The notes under the pieces: generated by a model
Seen by the model: only the letters and a program-made list of their open reading frames with translations
Told to the model about the DNA's origin: nothing
The model's database searches: none
Translations under genes and position numbers: made by a program
Shown: in pieces, positions 48,671-58,405 of the stretch
Numbering within the stretch: position 1 is the first letter of the stretch
How the letters are laid out: the number at the start of each line of letters is the position of its first letter
Origin: Chlamydomonas sphaeroides
Lineage: Eukaryota; Chlorophyta; Chlorophyceae; Chlamydomonadales; Chlamydomonadaceae
DNA: 64,000 nt
NCBI GenBank assembly: GCA_001662425.1
Contig: BDDC01000344.1
Coordinates: 1,263-65,262, forward strand
Direction: 5' to 3'

Positions 48671-51219
48671 GGCAGGGGCGACGGCTGCAGCAACCGGTAT
48701 AAGATAGCTCGGAGCAGCGTATGCGGAGCAGGGGAGGTGCGGCGTGGCGTACACGTGCCCGGCGGCGGCGGGGTCCGATGGTCGCATGCGAGTGTGGCGG
48801 GCTGCGGTAGAGGGCGGGGGCGGCGGCGTGCCGCGTCGCTTGGTGGTGGGTCTGTGGTGCAGCGGCCAGTCGTGTGTTTACGTGTCAAGTAGAGCAGAAC
48901 CCCGTGTGTGCGTGCGTAGAGCAGGCAGCTGAGACGGGGCCCCGGCTTGCGGGGTCGCGGCGCACCCTGCGTCGTACGGCCGAACCCCTCGGAAAGCGAC
49001 GTGTGGGGTGCAGGAGCGGGGCGGCTGCTGCTGGCTTGTGTCGGTGGGTGCGCGCCTGCTGAGATTTTGCCTTGCACACGAGCGGGCGAGCGGCGGATTG
49101 TGCGCCGCGTGCGAATGGGCGGGTGTGGGTGGGGGCGCGGGAGCGCTTGGTTGCGACCAAGTTGGGCGCGGAGGCCTTGGTGCTGCGGACAGGGTCGAGG
49201 CCGATGCGGCCCGGGGCGGGCTGGGCTGGGCTGGGGTGGGGTGGGGGAGCGGACTTATGCGGCTTCGTGCTAGTTTGTGCGACTGGCCCCGCACTGCGGC
49301 AGTGTTTGCGCCGGTGCTGCAGTAGAGCAGTGTGCATTGCATCCAGGGCCATGTGGTCCGCGTGTGTGCGCGTCTTGTGTGGTTCCTGCTGCCCCTGCGC
49401 AGCAGGCGGGTTTGCTGCTGGCCTCTGCTCGCCGGGGTCAGGGCGAGGGCCCCGGGGAGTTCGGGGTCGGCGTCAGTTGCTCGTCGTCGCGTGTGGCCGG
49501 CGCATTGCTTTTGCGAATAGCAGCGCTGGGCACAGTTTGCTGCACCGGAGAAGCCAACACACTGCTGGCTGCTACGGTATTACATGAAAGACACGTGTGG
49601 GGGGGAATGCTGTGTGGTGCTGTGGTGTGAGTTGTTGTGGAGCGGGAGGGCGCGCAGGCCTACCGGGGTCGGCAGCCTGTCCCCGCGCCGCGCAGATGCG
49701 ACTGATGCAGTAGAGCCAAGCTCGCAGCGGTGTGGCTGTGCGTCGTATCCATGTCCTTCGTGTGGTGCGGCGGCGTGTGGGTGCTATGCTACGATCCCAT
49801 CCGGGACCTCGATCAGCTTTCCCCAGCCTCTACTTGCTTCAAGGCGCGGCGCGCCCGCCAGCGCCCGCGCGCCGAGCGCGCCGCCGCCGCCACTCATGCA
49901 GCGCACCTGTCGCTATAACCCGCATGCCGGGATTGCTAGATTCATGTGCCGTGGCTCGTGTTGCTCGTGTTGAGTGACGGCGGCTGTTTGGGTTTCCGCT
50001 CTCCCCCGGCCATCCCCTCGGCGATCGCAACGTGCTGTTGCCGGAGTGGCAGGTGCGCTCCGCCGGGCGCGGCCACGGTTGGCGTGGCCGCGCCCCTCGT
50101 GTTTTGCGCGTCTGCGTCTGCCTTTCTATCCCTGTATGTCGCCAGCAGCGCGGCGCGCCGGCCGGCGAGCGCGCGCCGTGCTGTGCTGCGGTGTGGTGCG
50201 TTTCGTGCGCTGCGGCGGTGCGGTTGGGAGGACGCCGGAAGCGCTGGTGTGAGGTGCGGTGGGCTGTGCCAGCGGGTTGCGCGGTTGTCGGACACATGCG
50301 GACCCAGGCGGGTGGGCGCTGCGCGGATCAAATAAGGCGACGGGCCGGAGGCGGCGCTGGCGGCGGCGGCGTGGGGGCCACCGGCGCCAGCGGGTGCTGG
50401 ATGGATGGACGGAGGGTGGACGGCGTGGCTGACGAGGCAGCGGAGGCGTGGACGTGCAGCGTGGACGTGCAGCGCTCCTGGTGCAGCGGGGGCACGGGCG
50501 CTTGGGCGTGTAACTCTATGCGCTTGCGCCAATGCCGCCTCTCGCGCGGCTGGAGGCCCACACGCAGCACGCTTGGCCGCGGGCCTGCGCATGCAGAGGC
50601 ATGTGGCCTGGACGGATGTGGCCCACCACAGGCCCCAGCGGACGACACACAAAGGTCCACACGCAAAGGAAGGCACAGGCACAGGCACGGGCGCACGCCA
50701 ACCCTGGTGATTGAATTACAGCCCACTTGTGTCGTTCTTGCCGAGGCCCAACCTGGCATGCCCCACGATGGCCGCACTGACCTACCTAGCACGCGTCGCC
50801 AGCCTCAAGTCGGCACCCGCACACAAGAGCAAAACCGGCGATGCCGTCGCAACCAGGAGGACGCCTCCTGTAACTACACAGCAACCCCACGGCGACACTC
50901 CACAGACCAGCACGGCTTGCGAGCGCACCCGTGGTCCCATGCACCCGGCACAGCATGCTCACAACTAGGACGATAGCTCCTCAACGTAGCAGCGCCGTGG
51001 CAAACCAAAACTCAGTTGCGCATGCGTCACGCAAGTGATTGAGGGACGCCGGCGCGCAGTCCGACAGCGCTGCAGTAAGAGCAAGGAGCATAGGAGGCTT
51101 CACGTGCCCCGTCATCACGCCCACACCCACGCCTGCGCGGAAGGCAGGACCCCAATACCCAAGCGCCCCGAGTGCCGCCGCATGCCCAAGATGAATGGAT
51201 CGACTCCGCAACAAGCTCC
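48671..51219. other. Long stretch between convergent DUF506 and P2 genes
   Basis: 2.5 kb between two stop codons facing each other, with no supported gene. Candidate polyadenylation signals are TGTAA at 50509-50513 (plus, for DUF506, an unusually long ~1.8 kb 3' UTR) and TTACA at 50716-50720 or 49579-49583 (minus, for P2). If the first two are used, the transcripts' 3' ends stop just short of each other. The 49.0-49.3 kb part is rich in GGGCTG repeats. Confidence 0.4.
50716..50720 (-). terminator. Candidate TGTAA polyadenylation signal of P2
   Basis: TTACA on the plus strand, 500 bases past the P2 stop. Confidence 0.4.
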
Positions 51220-54200
51220 TCACCCCTGCACAGCACCCTTTGCCTGTGCGCGGCCGCCCCCGCTCCCCCCTGCCCCTGCCCCGACCGCGCCCTCCTCTCC
51301 CTGCTGCCCCTCGGCCTTGCCCGCGCGCGCGCGCTCCGCCGCCCACGCGCGCCGCTGCCGCGCCTCCACCGCCAAACTTACACCTACGTTGACGAAGCCG
51401 ATCGCCGCCGCCGCGGTCACCAACACCCACGTCGGCACCGCCCCTCCCCACAACACCCACATGTGCAGCGCGTCGCAAGGCAGCATGCCAACCGCCGCCA
51501 GCAGCTGCACGTGCGGCCGCAGCTGCGTCAGCAACGGCGGCAGCACGGCGCGCGTGAAGACGATGCCGAACACGAACCCCGGGTCATCCTGCCGTACGTC
51601 GAGGCACGGCCGGCTGCACGTGAAGGTCGCGAAGCCCAGCGCGGCGGCGATGAGGCCGGCAGACACCGCCGCGAACGCGTCGAGCCGCGGCGCCGCTGCC
51701 GGCACCTCCTGCGGCAGGACCCCGGATGAGGGCTGCTGGCGGCGCCGCCGCGCCGCCAGCACCAGGCGCAGCGTCTGACACACGGCCGGCGACAGCAGCC
51801 ACAGCATACCCGCCAGCGCCTTGGTCAACGGCCGGTCAACGCCGTGCCGCGCCAGCCGTACGGTCGTGGCAACAACGCCGACCGTGCCCAGTGCCGTACA
51901 CAGCAGCAGCAGCGGCGCGGCGCGGCCGGCGGCCACGTCGGCCGCAAGGCGCTCTTCATGCCAGGCCGAGAACTCGTCACGAGGTGCCGCGGTGACGGCG
52001 GCGGCGGCGGCCAGCGCTATGACGCTGATGCAGCCGAAGGCGGCCGCTGACGCCGCGGCGGCGGCCCGCCACGCCAGCGTCAGCAGGAGCAGCAGCAGGC
52101 GAGCGCACGCCGGCGCCAGCTGGCCGGCGCGCAGCAGCTGCTCGCGGAGCACGGAGTGCCCCGGCGATGGCGCCAGCGCCGGCCGGTGCCCGGCGCCAAG
52201 CAGTCCAAGCGTCTGCTGCACCTGCAGGCTGGGTTTGCGCGGTGCCAGACCCGAGGTGCCTCTCGCCGCAGCCGTTCCTCGCGCCGCGGGCGTCGGCGCG
52301 GGCTCCAGCGGCGGCAGCGGCAGCGGCTGCGGCTCAAGCGCTGCCGCCGCCGCCGCCGCTCCGTGGGCCGTGCCCGGTTCATGGAACATTTCAGTAGCAG
52401 TGGAACCCTGCGGAGGCCGCTGGGGCCCCATGTAGCTCTCCAGGAGTTCCAGGACCGCGACCAGCCCCAAGTCCCGACAGAAGGCCAGCAGCCCTTCAAC
52501 CAGGCCCGGCGGCCCCAAGTCTCCACAGCCCGACTGCCCTGCCGCAGCTGACGCGGCGGCGGCGACGCCGGGCACGTGCAGCGCCACCGCCAGGTCCTGC
52601 AGCAGCGGCCGCATGCTGGTGTCGTACGCCTCGGCCGCCAGGGGGCAGAAGCGGTGGCACGGCGCGCGGGGCGGCCCTACAGGGTGGGCGGACGGCGGGG
52701 CGACGGGGCATGAGTAACGATATGAGGGGTGAGGCCGGCGGCGGGCGGCGAGCCCTGCAATGCCGCCGGAGCCGCATGCGCCACACAGACCTGTCCGGCC
52801 CCGTCCCTAGCGGACCGACCAACCTGCAGTCGGATGAGGCCCCGGCGGTCCAGCACCCCAGCCAGCCGCTGCCCCGGCGCCTTGCTGCTCCTGCCGCTGC
52901 CCCTGCAGCTCCGCCAGCATGGACGCCCACAGCCCTCGCAGCTCCGCCGCCGCTGGCCCCGGCAGTAGCAGCACCGCCGCTGAGCCCAGCCACTGGGCCA
53001 CCGCCACCGGCGCGGGGGCGGCGGCGGCGGCGCATTGTGGCGAGCCCTCGGATGAGCCCCAGGCGCCGGCCGGCTGTGGAGAGCTCCCGGCAGGGGAGCT
53101 GCCAGCTGCGGAGCGCTCAGCTCGGGGGCCCTCGCGCGGGGAGCCCACGGTCTGCGCCGCGGCGGCGGTGGACGCCACGAAGAGGTGCAGGTGCACGAAG
53201 CAGCCCAGCGGCGGCGCGTCGCCGCGGCCTGGGCTGCAGCCACCGGCCGAGGAGGTGCCGGCGGCGGCGCCGGAGGCCGCCGGCTCCAAGCCCCCGACGG
53301 CGTGCAGCGGCAGCGTCACCGCCAGGCAGCCGGCGGCGCCGTCGACCATTATTGGGTCCAGCAACAGCGCCGTCTCGCTGGCGGCGGCGGCGTCACCGTC
53401 GGGCCCGGCGGCGCCGATGCAGGCCGTGCTAGCGGCGACGACGAGCGCCGCGGCGGGGCCGCCGGCGCCGGCAGATGCGGCCTGCAGTACCGATGGCTCC
53501 AACATCAGGTGCAGGGTATAACCGCTGGCGGCGCTGCTTCCGGCGCCGGCGCCGTTAGTGCCAGCGGCGCTGCTGCTGGGTCCAAGCTTTAGGTCTGCGG
53601 CGGACGGCTCGGCGTAGAGGACGCAGGGGCGCCTCAACGTCGGCACCGGGAGGGCCGGCGGTGGCGGTGGCACCGCCGTGGTGGGGGGTCCGGGCTGCGC
53701 TGCGGCAGTGGCAGTGGCAGGTCCGGCAGCTGCGTCCTGGGGCTGGGATGGCTCCAGGACCAGGAGCAGCGGGGACGAGGCGGCCAGAGGCTCGGGCTCG
53801 CGTTGAGGCCCGCGGTCAGGGTCGGGGTCGGCCGGGGGCGGCGGAGGAGGAGGTGGCGCCGCGGGTGCCGGCGCGACGCCGCGGCTGCGGCCACGAGATG
53901 GCGGCGGCGGTTGTGAAAACGAGGCGTGTCTTCGGGCCGGCGCCCGGAAGGCGGCGAAGCAGGGCCCGCCCCCGCCCCCGCTGCTGGCTGCGGGCGCCGC
54001 TGCTGCTGCCGACGCCGACAGCGCCTGCCGCGCCGCTAGCAGCGCCAGCTGCCCCTCCGTGGCGACTCGACGGGGAGCGAAGCGCTGCCTGCTGCCCGGC
54101 TGCGCGCGCTGCGACAGCGCGGCCAGCCCAACACGTGCTGCCGGAGCTCCTGTGCTGGCCGCGCCCTGGGCCGACGGCCGGGCGCTGCACCACGCATTAC

Positions 54201-54279
54201 AACGCTGCTGCTGCTGCTGCTGCTGCTGCGGCGGCGGCGGCGACGAGCCCGGCGCGTCGGGCTGTTGCGCGTCGCGCAT
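51220..54279 (-). CDS. P2: multi-pass membrane protein, paralogue of P1
   Basis: Two exons, 54279-52824 and 52676-51220, join in phase to 970 aa. The ATG at 54279 opens MRDAQQPDAPGSSPPPPQQQ with an 8-Gln run. The frame stays open upstream to a pyrimidine-rich acceptor-like CCTTCTCCTAG near 54420, so an earlier exon is possible. The ~450-residue soluble part shares block order with P1 (YTLHLMLEPSVLQ, GCLAVTLPLHAV, LGSAAVLLLPGPAAAEL, then AEAYDTSMRPLLQDLAVAL and VEGLLAFCRDLGLVAVLELL). The C-terminal region has about eight hydrophobic helices; the last five or six repeat the P1 signatures VVATTVRLARHGVDRPLTKA, LAGMLWLLSP and CSRPCLDVRQDDPGFVFGIV, then GGAVPTWVLV. Relative to P1 it has an extra helix pair before this block (ARLLLLLLTLAW). 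It lies inverted relative to P1, with VAMP71 and DUF506 between. Function unknown. Confidence 0.75.
54208..54231 (-). repeat. CAG run encoding polyglutamine in P2
   Basis: Eight CAG codons (CTG on the plus strand) near the P2 N-terminus. Confidence 0.85.
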
Positions 54280-56149
54280 TCGGGGGTCGCGAGAAGAAAC
54301 GAATGTCAACGCTGCGAGCGCATCATAGGACAGCTTAGCCAGCAAGGCTGGCTGCGCGAGTGAAGGGTCGGGCCGCAACGCGACGGCGCCTAGGGCCTTG
54401 CTTTCGTGCGCACAAGCTAGGAGAAGGTAGGGCAACCACGCACGTAAAAAGGAACGGGGCGATGCGCGAGCCTAGCACATGTGCCTAAGGCTGCGATTTG
54501 TGCTTGGGACAGGCGGCAACTAGGCCGTGAGCCCGTGACCTTGTGTGACCCGCGGGGCGGGCGGGGCGCGGCGGTTGGGCATTGGTAATGGTTTACGGAT
54601 TGCCACTTTCCCCGCCGCCCAGAAGCATGCCACATGCCCGCTGGGGCCTCTGCGGTCGTGTTCACTGGTCTTCGCGTGTCCACTCGCCGCGCTAGGTGCA
54701 TGGGCGGAGAGGCGCCCTCACATACCTACCAGCACTCACAGACCTACCCGCACCCACATACCTACCAGCACCCACATACCTACCAGCACCCGCGCTGAGG
54801 TTTGCTCCCCGCGCTTCCCCCGCCCCGACACAAGGCACAACGCCTGGCCCCTTCCGGTCCTGCCATCGTGCTTGTGGTCGGGGGTGGTTCCCAAGCCGCG
54901 CTCCCGCGCCCGCCGCTCCGGCAAGCACGCGCCCTCACACCCCTCCCACCCCCACGCACCCGCAGCTGCAGCTGCAGCCGCCAGCCCTCGCGACGAGCTG
55001 CCGCGTGGACTGGGTCGGCTGACTCGAGTGCCATCAACCCAGCAACTGATCGTGCTCTGGCACGTCGTCCCATCGCTAGCTACATGGCTGGGAAGTGCGG
55101 CGAGCCCAGCGCCACCGCTTACACATACGCACCAATCGCTCACAACGGGGAATTTGCTGGGCGCCTGGTCGTGCGTGGCGCTGGCGGCCTGCATCCGGGA
55201 TGAGCCCATGGAGGTCACCGACCCATAAGTATGATGATAAGCGGCGCTAGCCGAACCCCGCCGCGGCCGGCGAGGACGACGGCGGTCACGGGGCCGGCGG
55301 CAGCGCGCGGCGGCGGCGCGGCAGGGCCGCTGCCTGCTACATGCGGCGGTGGCTGTTCTGCGGGTTTTGCAGCTGCGAATGTGCCTCGCGGCAGAGAAGG
55401 CCTGACGTACCTGACGAGCGAGTCCCCACCGGGCGCCGCCGCGGCGGTGTGACGGGGCGCGCGTCGGAACGAAGCTAGACGCGCAGCGATGGGGTGGTGC
55501 GTGTACGTGTCAGGCGTACATCGATCGTGGTGCGTGAGCCAGCGGGCGAGCGCATGCGTACGTACGTGGTTCGTCCTTGATTCGTCTGTACGAGGAGTGT
55601 GTGGGGGCACTCAACACCAGCTCACTCCCCGCTGCTCAGCACGTGGACCAGCCAGTGCATGTCTTCGATCAGAAACTGGGAACAACTGCCGCGCATAGGT
55701 GCGGGACAGCGGTATATATGTAATATATGCTGGCGTGCGTTTGGGCAACTCGTCTTGCGATGTAGACAAAACAGATGGCGGGGCGGTTGCTGAAAATGCT
55801 GTCGCATGGAACGCGCTGGCTGGGGGGCGGGGCAAGCGTGTGAAGAATTCGCAAGGATTTTTGCATGCCCACCCTGCTTAGGGCAGCGCGTGGCAGATGG
55901 CAGCGGGCGGGCAGCCGCATCCCTGCATCTACGCACAGCACGTCACTCCGCACTGCTGCCCTGTCGTACCATCACTCTTGCACTGCACTTGCCTGGCGCC
56001 CCAGCTGGCTCCCAAACATCCGCTGAGGGACCAATCATCATCGCAGCAAGCAGCTAGCTAGCAGGGGTGACCCGCATGCCACCACGGCCACCCACCAAGC
56101 CGCCTAGCATCTCCACCCGGCCCAACAGGCTCCTTGAACGGATAGCTTG
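54280..56149. other. Stretch between P2 and the D5-like primase gene
   Basis: No gene supported. It contains the P2 promoter, a minisatellite at 54719-54794, a short AT-rich patch at about 55710-55730 (TATATATGTAATATATG), and a minus-strand TGTAA (TTACA at 55119-55123) that could end the primase transcript. Open frames on both strands have no recognisable content. No second viral-type gene was found here. Confidence 0.4.
54719..54794 (+). repeat. Short minisatellite (CACATACCTACCAGCAC-type units)
   Basis: Four to five imperfect ~17-base units with alternating ACATACCTACCAGC and ACAGACCTACCCGC cores. Confidence 0.85.
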
Positions 56150-57345
56150 TCAGCTCTGTGGCTCCGGCTCAGCAACCGCCGTCCGCGGCGGGCCATCCGC
56201 CGCCGCCGCCTCCTGCTGGGCAGCCGCCGCCGCCTGGACAGCCGCCTCCCACGCCGCCTTCTTAAAAGCAGCACCCTTGATCAGGTCTGCAGCCGCCTTC
56301 TGGGCCTCTGCCGCCTTCCGGGCAGCCACAGCCGCCTCAATCTCCGCCACAGGTGCCTCGGCGTCCGGCATCAGGGGCAGCTCCACGCCCTGATCGCTGC
56401 AGCGGATGGACAGGGCGCGCACCAGACCCGCCAGCGCAGCCACCGTCGGCTTGTCCTGCAGCCGGCCCGCAGGCAGCGGCAGCTCATCCATGTCAGGCTC
56501 CTCACAGCCGCCGGACGGGCGCGTGAAGCGGAACACGCGCGTCACCTCGTACGGCTGACCACCGTCCTTGCGGCTGCCGTACATCATCCATCCATTCGTC
56601 TCAATGACGGCCTCGTCCACGGCCTTCTCAGCGGTTTGCGTGGAGCCCAGCTCAGCCAGCACCGCCTGCATTCCGGCAAGCATGCGCTTGCGGATCACTT
56701 TGTGGACCGCCGCGGAGGAAGGGATGTCCGGCGCCACAAAGTGGAGCCTGTGGGGAGATGCAGGGCCGGGATAGGAGGGGGTTGTCAGCTGGCCTGGTGG
56801 GGGGCGCGGCGACCCTGTGCCGGCTGTGCCGGCAAACGTCCCATGATGGGGGCTATGCGGAACGGTTGGGAACCATGGATGGCGCGTCAACTGCTCGCCA
56901 TCTGACTGGCGTCTCCCCTGCCTTACCCGTCCTTGATTTCATTCCTGGCAGGGACTGGGTTGGGCTTCTCCATGGCGTACAGCGTCATGTGTGGCACATT
57001 CAGCACGCTGAAGGCGGCCTTCGCGTAGACAGTTGCGATGCGCTTGACGTGCTTTGGCGTGTAGCGTCGCTCTGGGCCGGTATCCCGGGGGAAGCGGAAA
57101 TCAATGTCCACAACCGGCGGCCCCAGCCGCCTCCGAAACTCCGTAATAAAGACTTCGGTATCCTTGAGTAGGTCAGAGGCGTACGCGATGAAGAACTCGT
57201 CGTGCGCGTCGATCGGTACGCTGAATGGCCCTCGCGCTGGCAGGTTCGCAGACGAATGACTCATGCTGCCACGGTGAATGAAGTCGACAAGCGCTGTCGC
57301 GGCTTCGGCTGGAGTGGCCGGCTCGCTCTGGACAGGTTGGTGCAT
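56150..57345 (-). CDS. Stand-alone D5-type primase (AEP/PrimPol) domain protein, giant-virus-like
   Basis: Two exons, 57345-56927 and 56747-56150, join in phase to 338 aa; the donor GTAAGG and the acceptor CCCACAG are both good. Residues ~22-215 follow the N-terminal primase domain of NCLDV D5-like primase-helicases. The order is a SHSSANLPARGPFSVP segment, then DEFFIAY, then TEF, then VVDIDFRFP with catalytic aspartates D80 and D82, then RRYTPKHVKRI, DGLHFVAPD with H142, VDEAVIETNGWMMYGSRKDG with D184, and YEVTRVFRF. All three archaeo-eukaryotic primase motifs (DxD, GxH, D) are present, so catalysis is plausible. After ~residue 240 the protein is Ala-rich helix and stops; the D5 helicase (SF3) half is absent. 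The ATG at 57345 is the first in frame. The spliced intron and local GC show host adaptation. An old virus-derived insertion or domesticated gene is the best reading; a remnant of a virus-like transposon is also possible. Confidence 0.72.
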
Positions 57346-58405
57346 CGTCGTCGTCACTTTCTGGCTCGGCTCCTAGGAGCTCTGCGTTGTTCAGTAATGA
57401 ATCGTGATGTTGCGATTGTATGTATGGCTATGGTATGGCATCGCGCCTTGTGAGCGGAGAGCATGAGGACCGTGACCCTCTCCTGGAGCCAAAGCGGACC
57501 GGCCTCGGCGAACGTCCGGCCAGCTAAGGTCCGGGCCACCGCGATCTGGCGCATCTCGCTGTGTGGCGCAGTGGTTCAATGTCGCACGCGCCTAAGGCCC
57601 TACCCAATCCTGCGGGAAGCTGTCGTGCAGCGGCGAGACTCGGCTCTTTGTGGACCGCCCCTGGACCGCCCACGCCACGGCCAGGCCAGCGACAGAACCC
57701 CCGAGGCGGCAGCGCTGGCCTGGCCTCACTTCGTCCCAGCGCGGTTAGCGGTGAGACTCGATGACTGCTTCAGGCCCGGCAATGGCAAATTCCCATGTGT
57801 CGGCTGACTTTCGCGCCAGGGCCATCCATAGTGGCGCCCCAGCACCCCTGGTGCACCCACACTAGGACGACGCCCCAGCCCGTGCGCGGCGGCAAACTGC
57901 GCTATGCGGGCACCGCCAAGGCAGTGCCACTTTCCAGGTCTCATTCATGGTTATCTCGGTTCCTGCGCGGATCCCGCCTCGTTTCCACAAGTGTTTCACG
58001 CCCCGCAGTGCCGATATGGCAATCTCGGCCACTCCCGGAAAACCCGCGGTCAGCGGAGCCATCCAGGGCTATGGATATGTCATGTACCAGCACGAATGCA
58101 GTGCAGCCCCCTTCTCCCCTTCTTCTCCGGTGCCGAGGTCCAGAACTTGGTGGCATGCTGCCGCTGTTGCATGTGAACACCGCTCCCCGTCACCCCCTCA
58201 CACACGAGCATAGCAAAGGTCCGCACTCATGCAGTGCAGCCCGCCTCCCTTCTTCGACTTCCACGCTGGTCCTACATTGAAAGCCCGCCACTCCCCGTCT
58301 TCTCCACTCTCCTCCAGCGCTCTACCGCCTCTTCCACGACCCTCTACTCCCAGCCGCCGCTAGCTTCCGCTCGCGTTCCACCACGGCAGCCACCGCTCCC
58401 ACCAC
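57346..58405. other. Stretch between the primase gene and the WDR17 stop
   Basis: No gene supported. This contains the promoter and 5' UTR of the minus-strand primase gene and the WDR17 3' UTR. A local AT-rich patch at about 57390-57440 lies just upstream of the primase start. No terminal inverted repeats bounding a mobile element were found by eye. Confidence 0.4.

Noticed and set aside
54545..55228. A 227-codon plus-strand open frame over the 54.7 kb minisatellite
   Set aside because: Much of it is tandem repeat and Pro/Ala-rich translation, with no homology, no splice structure and no plausible start context.
57560..57640. tRNA-like string (GTGGCGCAGTGGTTCAATG...)
   Set aside because: A B-box-like GGTTCAAT is present but no acceptor stem, D-arm or anticodon stem folds around it.
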